A DNA stretch of 64,000 nucleotides from Gnetum montanum. Its lineage: Eukaryota; Streptophyta; Gnetopsida; Gnetales; Gnetaceae. The DNA is taken from the NCBI GenBank assembly GCA_015680685.1, contig MNCI01013647.1, forward strand, positions 32,603 to 96,602, in the 5' to 3' direction. The stretch's first letter is position 1. Each line of letters begins with the position of its first letter. This document shows positions 45,561-58,153 of this stretch, piece after piece. The position numbers were made by a program, and so were the translations under genes. The notes below the pieces were generated by a model. The model made no database searches and was not told the origin of the DNA. It saw only the letters and a list, made by a program, of their open reading frames with translations.

Positions 45561-45712
45561 TGTGTCTGTGTCCAAATTTTGTTTAATTCTCCACTGTGGC
45601 ATGAATAAATTTCTAGTCAGTTAATAATCCCATACCTATCCATTGTGTATTCAATTGAACTTGTTCCTCACCTTCTTTGACTCAAGGATGAGTTTTTACT
45701 CAGTTGTGGGTA

Positions 45713-46591
45713 TGATGAAGCACTATATAGTCGATGCGTCAACTAGACCATGTATACGGGGCCCCGTATATGTGGCCGCATCGATGTGGCCCCATCGACG
45801 CATCCCTCCATGCGTTAACATGGCCCCATTTATGCAGGGCTTGTTTTAGCCTATAAATAAGTGGCCCTCCACCACACCTAAGCACCTTTTTGAGTTAGTT
45901 GTAGCAAAGCTCTTACAGTTTGTTCCCATAGGAGATAGAATATTTTCCCAGTGCATGCCCAAAGTGTAATGCTTGTAATTTTACGACACCTTTATTTGAG
46001 TGTGACGTACTTGGACATGCACATGATCGACAATAAAGATCGAGTTTACTTCACCATTGCAGCATTCACTTAGTTTTAATTGTTTAATTGTTATTGTTAT
46101 TTATTATTTTCTTAGTTAATATTTCTTTACCATAATTTATTATTCCTATTATTAAATGCAGAATGAGTACGACTTAATCACGAGCATTTAAGTTTGACTA
46201 CTTGGTAACCCAGTAGCATACCTAGGATCTACGCTTGGTAATCCCAGTAGTAGTCATGCACGAGGTCTAAGATGTGTACAGATGATTAAGGAATAGATGC
46301 TCATAGCACTTAGGTTAGTTTAGACTTCATTTCCTATTACTCATTAGTTTAATAAAGATTATTTTCCATTATCTTTAGGAGTAGCATTAGTTTAGGATCA
46401 TATCATACGCCTAAATCTAGACTAAACCATACATGACAAAGCAAATACTAGTCCAGGTAGGAAGATAGTGAACTACGATTAACATGTAATGATCTAGACA
46501 CCACAACTAGCCTATCCACAGAGTTCGACCAGATCGTGCATGAACACTCGTATTCATATGGTTGAGTGTAGGGTTACCTAGCCACTCATCA
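45713..46591 (+). repeat. 3' LTR of E3
   Basis: It starts TGATGAAGCAC after CAGTTGTGGGTA and ends CACTCATCA, 879 bp. CTTGGTAACCCAGTAGC and CTTGGTAATCCCAGTAG lie near 46201-46250. The first flanking bases are ACTAG. Confidence 0.85.
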
Positions 46592-47520
46592 ACTAGAAAT
46601 ATGAGGAACATCATGAACACATAAAGGGAAAATAGTTTAGTAACCCTTTATTCTTGCAGGACCCACATGATGATCAGGAACCTATATTTCACAATTTCCA
46701 TTCGGTCGAACCTCCTCTAATGCATCAGATCATGTAGTCCATCATTCAAAGTAAAAAATCAAGTAACCAGGAGTCCTAGGATGATGGGGGATCATGCAAG
46801 AAAGATCGTGGAAAAGGGAAAGATGGACATGAAGATCAGGGTCATCATCAGAGAAAAGGAGGAGATCGACATTGGGGTAGTGGTAATTCTCCTCCCTCTT
46901 CTCCATCTTCTCGTTCCACCTTGTATTCACCAAGTTTTGACTCTGATCGCAGTCGTAGGAGGAAGAATCAGGGTGATGGCAATCGAAAAGATTGACGAGA
47001 TTGCAAGGATTGATGGGGATGACATGAGGAAAAGTGTGACCAATCACGCGATTCTCATAGTCAAGAAAGAGAAGGCAGCGAGAATCATAAGTTCAATGAT
47101 GCTTGTATGTAGCAGCCATTAACCAAGAAGGCATCCAGTGGCTGACCGTTGACTCGGATAGCAACACTTTATGCATGGAACCATCTGAGGGCCTTGTATG
47201 TGCCTATATGAAAAGCATGGATGAATTGGAAAAGGTCCATCAACAAGTCTTTACTATTTATGACAGTGATGATTGGGAAAAGCTATAGATCCATGAAAGC
47301 TTTAGATAGGAGACCTTGGAACTGAAAACCTTATCAGCCAATTTGGAATATGCATTCTTGTAGAATGGCAAGCCGATAATCATTAATGCCACTCTTGCTC
47401 CTAAGCAAAAGAAGAGACTGTTGAAGATGGTGAAAAAATGGATGGTTGCTTTTGCATGGTCATATCATGAATTAATAAGAGTTGACTATACTATCTGAAA
47501 TCATCCATGCAAGGCTGGAA
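46592..47520 (+). pseudogene. E2 continued: gag N-terminal part fused to a pre-RT segment
   Basis: 46592-47100 gives a Ser/Arg/Asp-rich reading with HWGSGNSPPSSPSSRS and FDSDRSRRRKNQ, like the N-terminal gag of E1. At 47103 it jumps to NQEGIQWLTVDS, NTLCMEPSEGLV and NATLAPKQKKRLLKMVKKWM, the segment between protease and RT in D (27840-28180). The gag core and protease are therefore deleted. It stops near 47520 at the 3' LTR of G1. The junction could be a true deletion or a recombinant copy. Confidence 0.6.
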
Positions 47521-47524
47521 TGGG

Positions 47525-48698
47525 ACGAGCACCGCATGATTTACAGATGAGCACAGAAGACCCTACCTTCACTTGAGGAAGAGCTAGAACGAATGAAGGT
47601 AGAGTACCTTGGATGGTCCACACGCGGATCAGACAAGGATTTCCCCAACATATAGCAATGTGCGATATGCTAGGTTATATGCAAATAGTGTGATAAACGT
47701 TGGCCAAAACATGAACGTGCAAAGAAAAAAAATATAGAGGCAAACAAAAATGGATGAAAACTGTAACAAATCTTGATAAAAAATGAAACAACTTTATTGC
47801 AAAATGAGATTACAATGCACCGGTCTAAACGTAGTTGTGAATTTGACACAAGGAGGACGAATAGCCCCGGTGGATGCTGGGAGATGATGATGTACTGGTT
47901 TAAACTGCAAGCACAATATGAAGGCTGTATGCTCAGCGTATAGTGTAGAAGTCCAGTGTATCGGTTTCCTACTCTGATTTTCTAAGTGTCTCCAAGTTTT
48001 TTTTGTCTCTCGTTTGCCCAAATTGCCCCCCTCGATCTAGTGAAAAATTGGGGATTTTATGAGGTTTTTTGAGCACTGAATTTGGATCTGGAAGGGTATG
48101 AGTGGCCATGGGTGAGAGAATTTCGGGTTGGATGACAGGTGGCTGCGTTGCCCAGGTGCAAAGAAAATTACAACTGTTCAGCGTGCTGCATGCCAGCATG
48201 TACACGCTAGGCGTGTGAACCAAGCATATAGACTTAAGCAATATAAAATAATTCAACTTTACAAACGAACACTACTGTTACAACAAAAAATATTGCACTT
48301 GGCCCTTGGATCATGAGAATGCTGTTTGTCAAATTTGGGCTCATTTGGACTTGATCTAACATGGTTTTGTAAGGCCTTGATTGGTGTACGCTGTGCTACA
48401 CACTGGGCGTACATGCTGGGCATTGGGTAGTCTTTGAAGTCACACGCTGGGCATACATGCTAAGTGTACACACTGTATACTTAGTGAAAACCAAGTATTT
48501 TGAGTTGAAAATTTTCTAGGTTTGATGCCAGATGTTGCTATAGTATTCTATGGATCCCAGGGAACCATTTCTTGCTTAGTTCAGCTCTGTTTGAAGCTGT
48601 CCATGAGGTCGTCAAGCTTTAGTCATGGTGGGGAGCATCACAATTTTAGCTCGATTCTTGTTGGAGAAGTACTAAGCCCAAAATTTTATGGTGTTTCA
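47525..48698 (-). repeat. 3' LTR of G1
   Basis: It begins TGAAACACCATAAAATT at 48698 (minus). The inner end is uncertain by about 30 bp. It contains TCCTTGTCTGATC near its end, like AGTCCCTGTTTGATC in C. The words GCGTACATGCTGGG and ACGCTAGGCGTGT occur at 48180-48460. It matches the LTR of G2 along its length, with fewer copies of the palindromic word. Confidence 0.75.
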
Positions 48699-48699
48699 T

Positions 48700-50178
48700 T
48701 GGCCCCTCTTTGTTGACGCTTGGAGGAATCAACCCGAGAAATGTCGACAAAGAACTACAAAACACCACAAGAAACTTGGTAGAAATATTGTCCTTTGGCA
48801 CTTGGCCAGAGTAGTACATGTCATTAGGAAAAAGAAATTTGTAGCTGGATAGGGGGATGAAAATTGTGGAGATTGGAAACTGATCAAGGGATTTTGTATG
48901 GTGAAGGGGATGCTCTGGTGTGTATACAGGTCATGTTGATCCTTGTTGATAGCCATTATCTAGCAAATTTGTAATCGACACGTGAGGTGTGCGTCCTTTG
49001 GTGGAACAAGACTCTTGTTTAGTGTTTAAGAGGACTTTTTGGCATAACCAAAGCCACGTGGTGATGTGTTGCATTCTTTGGAGGAACAGGGCCTCTGTTT
49101 AATGTTAAAGGGAACCTATTGGCGGAGAGCCAAAGCCACACAATGAGATATTACTCAATTGTTTGAGACATGAGTACTTGCTTCCAAGACAACTTTTTCC
49201 TGCCTGGGGCTTGTATGGGAAGTGCCAAGGGTCCCCTCCCCTTTTTGTTTTGCAAAGAGCTTTGTTTTGATCTCGTATTCATGCTCAAGTGCCATGCTAT
49301 GTGTTGCAACTACTGAAAAGTATTGCAGTGTGCAAGGTATGCTCAATGTTTCGGGGTGCACTGGGTGTGTCAAGGGTGTAACTGAGTGGAGCATGTTGAG
49401 GAATAGATAGGAAATGTAATGGGAAATGGGAATATACTAGTGAATGGCTTGATTAATCTAGTTACGTGTGTTAGGAACAATATGATACCTTGCTGTTGTA
49501 ACGAAGTGCATTCTCGCATGAACACCTCTGAGTGTCATCCTACAGACACAACTCCAAGAAGACAAGAAAACCACGAGTGAGTGAGTAAGCTTAGACTTGA
49601 ACCGCAACTAATGAAACAAAGGCACTAGATGAGATTTCAGGCATTGAATATGAATGGCAGGAATGTTGTTAAGATTAACTGATGATGAGTGAGGCAGCGG
49701 CTCTGATGGAGTTTGAATGCAGCTACAGATTGAGAGGCTAGAGATGAAGCTACTAGTTTATAGTCATAGCAGACTGTCATAGGTTAGTTTTATGTCATAA
49801 CCCATTGGACATTGCCATTTTAGCATTGTAGCAAATGGTACATTGCTAGTTTATAGTCTTGTCAGACTACGGAGAGGCAAACCAATTTATAGTCTTAGCA
49901 GACTCTGGTGAATGAAACCATGGCAGTTTAATGTCGTACCAAACTAGTGCTAGTTTATTGTCATTGTGGACAAACCGTGATGTTATTTTATTATCATAAC
50001 TCCAGGATGTTCTGTGGTACCAGTTTATAGTCATGATTCCAGGACGTTCTGTGGTATTAGTTTACCGTCATGATTCCAGGACGTTCTGTGGTATCAGTTT
50101 ACTATCATGCTTCCAGGACATTTTGTGGTATCATTTTACCATCATGATTCCAGGATGTGTGCGTACCTAAGTTCATGC
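48700..50178 (-). repeat. PPT and 3'UTR repeats of G1
   Basis: The PPT reads AACAAAGAGGGGCC on the minus strand next to the LTR (48716-48700). From 49750 to 50160 about ten copies of a word like CCAGTTTATAGTCTTAGCAGAC (plus strand) occur. On the minus strand this is GACTATAAACTGG, the same kind of monomer as the AAAACTGGCA minisatellite of C. The middle (48720-49740) has no recognisable gene. Confidence 0.65.
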
Positions 50179-53100
50179 TCAAACATAGAACGGTTTGAAG
50201 TACAAGTGGTTGGTCGGGTGTACAAGCTCGTTCCCTCCAATGTTGGCTAGCTTAAACGCTCCATTGTCGTATGCTTTGGTGACCAAGTAGGGCCCTTTCC
50301 AATTGGCTAAGAATTTGTCCAGGAGTTCTCGAACAACTTTGAGTACAAGGTCACCTTCCTTGATCAGGTGCTTATGAATATCGTGCCGATGGTGCCATCG
50401 TTGTTGCTTTTGGTATCATTCAATCTGATCGAGCACATGTGTGCGTTCCTCCTCCACCGAGTCCAAGTCAACAATGCACAAGTCATTGTTTTGACCTTAG
50501 TCGAGGAGTCCGGAGAGTGTGATCCTTAAGGATGGCACCTGCAACTCCAAAGGTAAAACAGCTTCTAAACCATAAACAAGACTATATGGTGTTTTACTTG
50601 TGGAAGTTCGATGCGTAGTGCGATAAGCCCATAGTGCGTATACTAACTGTTCGTGCCATCTTTTCTTGCTCTGAGTAAGCATCTTTTTGAGCACTATGAT
50701 GATGATCTTATTTGTAGCTTTGGCTTGTCCATTGCTCTGAGGGTAGTAAGGGGATGAAAATGAATGTTTGATCCCTAGGCTTTCACAGAAAGTTCTAGTT
50801 TTGGCATTACTGAACTATGGCCCGTTATCAGTGATGATGGTCATCGGAATGCCAAAACGGGTCACGATGTTTTCTAGAATGAAGTTGCATATGTGTTTGG
50901 ATGTGGTCTTTCTAAGGGAAATAGCTTCTACCCATTTTGTGAAATATTCTGTCATGGTTATGATAAAGCTATGTCCTATAGAAGATGGGGGAGTTATCGG
51001 TCTGATAATGTCCAACCCCCACTTCTGGAAAGGCCAGGTGATTTGTGCTGTATGCAACTCATTTGGTGGAACATGTATCAAATTGCTATGTTTTTGATAG
51101 ATACTGCACATTTTGACCTTGGAGAAACAATTGTACTCTATGTGTGGCCAATAATAGCCCAAACATCTTATTTTTGTTACCATTGTTTTGGGCGCTATGT
51201 GCCCTTCGCATAGTCCGTCATGTACTTGCTCGACGATGGTTTGGCCATCAGTGCAACTAACGCATGTTAACAAGATGCCTTCATAGGATCTATGACACAA
51301 CATGTCACCTACTAATGCATATTGTCGAGAATGTTTTCGTACTGCGTCCTTTTGTGCATTCGTCAGGTGTTGAGGTAGTTCACCATGTAAAAGGTACTCC
51401 TTTATGTCATCGTACCATTCTACAGCCTGCATTGTACTAACGGATGCAATCAGTAATTCATCGAGAGTATCAATTATGGGTTTAGTACAACTAATTATAG
51501 AACTGGGTAATGTGTGGAACATGTTCGGTGATATATTTAGAGCTAATGTGGCAAGTGCATCTGCAATGGTGTTATCATTTTTAGAAACATGTTGCACATC
51601 TATATTTTTGAAGCGCTTCAGTAAGTGCTTAGTCAAATCAAAGTATGGTTGTAAGTGTTGTACTTTGCACGCATAAATGTCTGTGACTTGATTTAGAACT
51701 AATTGTGAGTCACATCTAACTACCAGTCGTGTGATGTCTGAAGCTAGTGCTACCATGAGACCTCTAAGGAGACCTTCGCACTCTGCTACGTTGTTGGTAC
51801 AGTGAAAGTCGAAATGTAAGCAAAGGGTTAGATCTCCCTGAAGGGATAGGTGATGATGATGGTAGCACTTCCCCCTCGAGAGGTGGATGCTCCATCAAAG
51901 TTCAAAATGACATCGTAGTCATCGGGTACTATGTCTATTGCACTCACATTTTCATCAGGGAACTCTAACTCTATCGTTTCTTGATCGTGCGTTGATGATG
52001 CAGTTATTTGATTGGCTTGACCCTTAACTAATGATTGTGCTATGTAGTGTAGGTCAAACTCAGCTATCATGGCTTTCCAGTGAGCTATGCTACTTGACTC
52101 GTAAATGCTTCCTGTGATGGCTCTGAGCACATTATCGTTGCAGATTATATTAACTTAGTTACGAAAGAGGTAATGTCACCATTTCTTTAAGGAAAAGGTA
52201 AGAGCTAAACATGACCTCTCCACCTCGTTATACTTCTTCTCATGGGCTACTAATGCATGGCTTAAGTAATAGACAGGAACTTCGGTTCCATCATCTTGTT
52301 TCTGGTAAAGCATGGACGCGATTGACAAGTTTGAAGTGGCAAGGTAGATGTAAAATGGTTTATCATTTTGAGGTGGATAAACTGTAGGTAGTTGAACAAG
52401 TGCTATTTTAATGTTGTCAAATGCTTCCTAGCACTGTGAAGTCCATTCAAAATTGATGTTCTTGCATAGCAAGTGGTTCATAGGTTTTAACTTGTCCATC
52501 AGTTTTTCTATGAAACACCCGATGAACTATAATCTACCTTATAGACCTTGGAGTTTGGTAAGTTTGCTAGGTGGTCTTAAGTTTGTTATGGCCTTAACCT
52601 TATCGGGGTCGACTCATATCCTTGCTTCTGAGGCTATGAATCCAAGCATTTTTTCTATTTTAACTCCAAAGACACATTTCTTTGGGTTAAGTCTCAGCTC
52701 ATATTTTAAAGAACGCTTTAGTACCAAGTCAAGATCTTGTACGTGTTGTTCTGATGTCTTTGATTTAACCATGATATCATCCACATAGTCATTGAGTGAG
52801 TTGAAGATATAATCACTAAAGATAAATTTCATCGCTCTTTGGTATGTAGCACCGACATTCTTGAGACTGAATGGCATCATCGTGTAGCAAAAAGTACCCC
52901 ATGGTGTCATGAAGGTTGTCCTAGGTTGATGTTCAGGGTTAATCCGAATCTGGTTATATCCTAAAAAGCTATCCATAAAAGATAACAAGGCATGCCTAGC
53001 AGTCGAGTCAACTAGTTGATCAATGCTAGGTAGGGGGAAATCATCTTTTATGGTTGCAACGTTGAGGTCCTGGAAGTCAATGCATAGGCAAATGCTTCCA

Positions 53101-53390
53101 TTCTTCTTTGGGACAATGACCATGTTGGATACCCAGTCAGCATAGTCAACAACCTGAATGAAACTAGCTTGATAAAGTTTGGTGATTTCATTGTGGATTA
53201 CCAACGCTACCTCAGGCTTAACCTTACGTGCTTTTTTTTTCACTGGTCTTAATTTTGGATTGAGTATAATGTTATGCTAGACTATTTGAGGGTCTAACCC
53301 AGGCATGTCAGTGTAAGACCAAGCGAATGCTTTTATGTTGTCTTTAAACACTTGTGCTATTGTACTGTCCAAAATCATCGATCTCCAGCT
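50179..53390 (-). pseudogene. pol: RT-RNase H-aRNase H-integrase of G1
   Basis: RT (53243-52614) is intact for 209 codons with VVDYADWVSNMVIVPKKNGS, FPLPSIDQL and YVDDIMVKSK. RNase H has KPFYIYLATSNLSIAS (52340). The archaeal-type RNase H starts LNFDGASTSRGGSA (51905) and ends NTIADALATLAL (51560). Integrase shows HDGLCEGHIAP, WGLDIIRPITP and ITDNGP. The usual catalytic Glu in NGQAEAT reads NGQAKAT, a G-to-A type change, so this integrase could not act even without stops. Frame changes between 52130 and 51756. It ends at TGA (50179-50181). Confidence 0.88.
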
Positions 53391-53399
53391 AGATGGAAA

Positions 53400-54634
53400 T
53401 GGAAACCGGGGGATCACTGGACATGCACAGAAGACCCTACCTTCACCTGAGGGTAAGCTGGAATTAATGAAGGTAGAGTACCTTGAGTGGTCTACACGCA
53501 GATCAAGCAAGGATTTTCCCAAATGTACACCGAAGTGCTATACGCTGGGTTATATGTAAATGACGTAACAGGCGTAAAGCGGAGTGTAAACAGCGTAATT
53601 GATGCGAACGGAGCGTAAACGTAAAAGAGCATAAACAGTATACATGCAACAATTAATGCAAACTGTAAAAAATTTTAGGAAGAAAATTTAACAATGCTAT
53701 TTCAAAATGAGAGTTACAATGCACCGGTCTAATGCAGTTATGGCTTTGACACAAGGCGGACGAATAGCCCCGGTGGATGCAGGGATGACTATGGGCTGGT
53801 TCAAACTATAGGCATAGCATAGAGGCTGTATGTCCAACGTACAAGGTTGAAGTCCAGCATACAAGGCTCTCTGGTCTGGGTCTTAGCATCTCTTGTTTTC
53901 TCTCTTTGGTTTGCTCAAAATTGCCAACCCCCTTTCTAATGAAAAATTAGGGCTTTTATACAGGTTTAGACGTTAGACTCGGGTTGGGTGACATGTGGTG
54001 CATTGATTGGGCATGAAAGAATAAAATTTATAAGTGTACAACATGTTACATCTGTTGGGCGTATACGCTGGGTGTATACGCTATATCAGGTGGGGGTAGA
54101 CTCTGGGTGTATACACCGGGCATATACGCTATGGATGCTGGGCGTATACGCTGATGGATGCTAGGCGTATACGCTGGGCGTATATGCTAATGGATGCTCG
54201 GTTCGTGTGAATTGCTGCCTTATACCAAATCTTGTTCTATAGTGCTATTTTCATGCCATCTTCGGGGATTACATGTTGGGTGTATACATCAGTCGTACCT
54301 GCTGAGCGTACATGTGAGGCGTGTATGCTGGGCGTATACATTGGATGTCTACACTGAAGATGCAATCTAGGGCGTATACGCTGTGAACATTGGGTGTATA
54401 TGCTGAGAATTCATACTTAGTGTAAACTATGTATTTTAAGCTCCGAAGTTGCCAAGTTTGATAGCAGATGTTGTCGTGGTCGTCGACGAGTTCCAAGGAA
54501 CTGCTCCTCGTTGAGTTCGACTCTGCTTGAAGCTGTTTGTGAGGTCCTCAGGCTTTATTCATGCTAGGGAGCATCATGAATTAGCTTGATTATTTTTTGA
54601 AAAAGTACTAAGCTAGAAATTTTGTGGTGTTTCA
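53400..54634 (-). repeat. 3' LTR of G2 with GCGTATACGC array
   Basis: It begins TGAAACACCACAAAATT at 54634 (minus). The inner end is uncertain by about 30 bp. A TATA word TATAAAAG lies at 53960-53953. Directly upstream, 54055-54400 holds over ten GCGTATACGCTGGG-type words, many perfect palindromes of ten bases. G1 has only a few degenerate ones. Other family-T LTRs carry TACGCT words at the same place. Confidence 0.8.
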
Positions 54635-56071
54635 TTGGCCCCTCTTTGTTGACGTTTGGAGGAATCGACCCGAGAAGTGTCGACAAAGAAGTGCAAAACA
54701 CCACAGGCAACTCGACAAAGACTTTGTCCTTTGCCACGTGAGTAGACATCATCGCACCGTGTTTAGTAGTACATAAGATTGGAGAAGTAGAATTTGTAGC
54801 TAGATAGGGACATGGAGATTGTGGGATTTGGGAGGAATCAAGGTTGTGTATACGGGGCATGCTGATCCTTGTCAATAGCCATTGTTTGGTAGACTCGGAA
54901 TCAAGACATGAGATGTGCGTTCTTTGGCAGAACAAGACTCTTGGTTAGTGTTCGCAAGGACTTGTTGGCAAAACCAAAGCTATGTGATGATGTGTTGCAT
55001 TCTATGGAGGAACAGGATCCTTGCTTGGTGTTCAATGGGGAACCTGTTGGTGGAGAGCCAAAGTCATGCAACGGGATGTTTCTTGATTGTTTTAGACATG
55101 AGCATTTGCTGTCGAGGCCACTATCATCCCATCTTGTATTTTATGCAGGAAGTGACAACGCTTCTTTTTTTTTTTGCTCAAATGCCATGTAGTGGGTTGC
55201 AACCACTTAGGAGTGGTGCGATATGCAACGGTATGTTTGATGCTTTGGGCTGTACCAGATGTGTTCGGGGTGTAGTCGAGTGTAAGGTGTTGAGGGATAG
55301 GTGGGATATGAAATAGGGGATGTACTAGTGAGTGGTTTAATTTAGTCTTGTCACATGCGTTGTAAACAACATCTCACCTTGCTACTTATGATGAAGTGCA
55401 TTCTTGTACAAACACCTCTGAGTGTCATCCTGCAAACACAACTCCGAAAAGATAAGAAAACCATGAGTGAATAAGTAGGCTTAGAATTAAAACAACTAGT
55501 GATGACATGAAGGCACCGGATGAGATTTCAGGCATTATCTATGTATGGCAACAATGTTGGTAAGATCGGCTGATGGCAAGCGATGCAGCAATTTTGATGA
55601 AGTTTGAATGCAGCTACAGATTGAAGAATCAAAGATGAACTTGCCAGTTTATAGTCTTAGCAGACTATCATGGGTTAGTTTTATGTCATGACCCATTGGA
55701 CATTGCCTGTTTAGCATCGTGGCGGATGGTACATTGCCAGTTTCTAGTCTTGGCGGACCATGAAGAGGAAAACCAGTTTATAGTCTTAGCGGACTCTAGC
55801 AGGTGGGACTGTGGCAGTTTACTGTCATACCGGATGGGTGCTAGTTTATTTTCATTGCAGACACTATGTAGTATTAGTTTATTGTCATGATTCTAGGACT
55901 GTTCTATGGTATCAGTTTACCATCATGATTCTAGGATGAGCTGTGATGTCAGTTTATAGTTGTGATGCTAGGACTCTTCTATGGTATCAGTTTACCATCA
56001 TGATTCCAAGATGAACTATGGTATCAGTTTATAGTCGTGATGCCAGGACTCGCACGTACCTGAGCTTATAC
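54635..56071 (-). repeat. PPT and 3'UTR repeats of G2
   Basis: The PPT AACAAAGAGGGGCC is on the minus strand at 54650-54636. From 55640 to 56050 there are about ten copies of a word such as TATCAGTTTACCATCATGATTC and CCAGTTTATAGTCTTAG, aligned with those of G1. The region between (54660-55630) has short ORFs without recognisable motifs. Confidence 0.65.
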
Positions 56072-58153
56072 TCAAATATGAAACGGTTTCAAGAACAAGT
56101 GATTAGTAGGATTTGCAAGCTCATGCCCTTTCATATCAGCTAACTTGAATGCTCCATTGTCGTATGCTTTGGTGACCAAGTAGGGCCCTTCCCAGTTGGT
56201 TGAGAATTTGTCCGAGTGTTCCCGAACAGCCTTAAGTACAAGGTCACCTTCTTTGATGGGGCGCTTATGAATGTCATGCCGATGACGTTGCCGTTGTTGT
56301 TTTTGGTACCATTCAATCTAATCTAGTGCACGTGTGCATTCCTCCTCCACCGAATCCAAATCAATGATGCATAGATCATTGTTTTGCTCTTCGTCTAGGA
56401 GTCCAGAGAGTGTGATCCTTAAAGATGGTACCTGTAATTCCAAGGGTAAAATAGCTTCTAAATCGTAAACGAGGCTATATGGTGTTTTACCTGTTGAAGT
56501 TCGATGCGTCGTGCAATATGTCCACAGTGCGTATACCAACTGTTTGTGCCATCTTCTCTTGCTTTGGGTGAGCATCTTTTTAAGTATTGTAATGATGGTT
56601 TTGGTTGTGGCCTCTGCTTGCCCATTGCTCTGAGGGTAGTAAGGGGATGAAAATGATTTTTTGATCCCTAGACTTTCATAGAAGGTTTTGGTTTTAGCAC
56701 TGCTAAATTGTGGCCCGTTGTCAGTGATGATGGTCATGGGGATGCCAAAATGGATCATAATGTTTTCAAGAATGAAGTTGCACACGTGTTTAGATGTGGT
56801 TTTTCGAAGGGGAACAGCTTCTGCCCACTTCGTGAAATACTCTATCGTGGTTATGATGAAACTGTGCCTTGCCGAAGATGAGGGTGTTATTGGTCCGATA
56901 AGGTCCAACCCCCACTTTTGAAAGGGCCATGTGATTTGCGCTGTATGCAAATCATTTNTCCCCTACTAGTGCATATTTCTTAGAACATTTTCATACTGTG
57001 TATTTTTCTGCATTCGTTAAGTGTTGTGGTGTTTCACCGCGTAGAAGGTACTCTTTTATGTCATCATACCATTCTATCGCGTGTGTTGTACTAACAGATG
57101 CAATTGGCAATGTATCGAGCGTATTGGTTATAGGTTTCGCACATCTGATTATGGAGCTTGGAAATGTATGGAACATGTCAGGGGATATGTTTAACGCTAA
57201 GGTGGCCAGTGTGTCTGCGATGGTATTATCGTTTCTAGAGACGTGTTGCACATCGATGATTTCGAATCGTTTCATTAGATGTTTTGCCAAGTCACAGTAT
57301 GGTTGTAAATGTTGCGCTTTGCATGTATAAACATTTGTGACTTGGTTTAAGACTAGTTGTGAATCTCCTCTTACCACAAGTCATGTGATGTCTAAAGCTA
57401 GTGTTGCTGCAAGACCTCTTAGGAGACCTTCATACTCTGCTATGTTGTTGGTACAGTGAAAGTCAAAATGATAAGCAAAGGGGTGGATCTCCCCGGAGGG
57501 ATAGGTGATGACAGTGGTAGCACTTCCGCCTCTAGAGGTAGATGCTCCATCAAAGTTTAGAATGGCTTCGTAGTGATCGGGCATGATGGCTATTGCACTT
57601 ACATTTTCGTCGGGGAATTTTGGCTCTATCGTTGCTTAATCGTGTGTTGGCGATGTGGTTATTTGATTTGCTATGGCTTGACCCTTAACTAATGACTACG
57701 CTAAATAGTGTAGGTCAAACTCGGCTATCATGGATTTCCAACGGGCTATTCAACTTGTCTCATAAATGTTTCCCGTGATGGCTCTGAGTACATTATCCTT
57801 GCAGATTATGTTTACTTGGTTGCGGAAGAGGTAATGTCGCCATTTCTTTAAGGAAAATGTTAGGGCTAAAAATGACCTCTCAACCTCGTTATACTTATTT
57901 TCATACGCAACTAATGCATGTCTTAGGTAATAGACAGGGACTTCGGTCCCATCATCTCATTTTTGGCAAAGCATGGACGCAATAGACGAGTCTAAAGTGG
58001 CAAGGTAGATGTAGAATGGTTTATCATTTTGAGGTGGGTAAACTATGGGTAGTTGAACTAGTGTTGTTTTAATATTATCGAATGCTTCCTGGCACTGTGG
58101 AGTCCATTCAAAATGGACGTTCTTGCGTAGCAAGTGATTCATAGGTTTCAACT
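56072..58153 (-). pseudogene. pol: RNase H-aRNase H-integrase of G2
   Basis: RNase H (KPFYIYLATLDSSIAS, near 58030), archaeal-type RNase H (LNFDGASTSRGGSA, 57560; DSQLVLNQVT; NTIADTLATLAL) and integrase core (56950-56318) with WGLDLIGPITP, ITDNGPQFSS and NGQAEATTK; all three catalytic acids are kept. At N 56957 about 240 bp present in G1, covering the zinc-finger part of integrase, are absent. This may be a small assembly gap or a deletion. It ends at TGA (56072-56074). Confidence 0.85.

Larger units (their letters stand above)
41055..46591 (+). mobile_element. Element E3: Athila-like, LTR-gag-LTR derivative lacking pol
   Basis: It has a truncated 5' LTR (to 41640), PBS, a long gag frame (41784 to about 43770), a non-coding stretch, a relic of the C-terminus of the extra ORF (about 45310-45540) and a complete 3' LTR (45713-46591). 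Protease, RT, RNase H and integrase are absent. This is the architecture of gag-only non-autonomous elements (TR-GAG type). It is inserted in the gag of E2. Confidence 0.75.
47525..53390 (-). mobile_element. Element G1: Tat-like, family T, pol and 3' end
   Basis: On the minus strand: RT-RNase H-aRNase H-integrase (53390-50179), repeat-bearing 3'UTR, PPT and 3' LTR (48698 to about 47525). It is cut at about 53390 by the 3' LTR of G2, and it is inserted in E2. Its gag, protease and antisense module would lie beyond the window. Confidence 0.8.
53391..58153 (-). mobile_element. Element G2: Tat-like, family T, 3' part
   Basis: On the minus strand: RNase H-aRNase H-integrase (58153-56072), repeat 3'UTR, PPT, and 3' LTR (54634 to about 53400). 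Its LTR abuts the N-terminal pol region of G1, so it inserted there. The 5' LTR of H cuts it at 58154 within RNase H. Confidence 0.8.
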
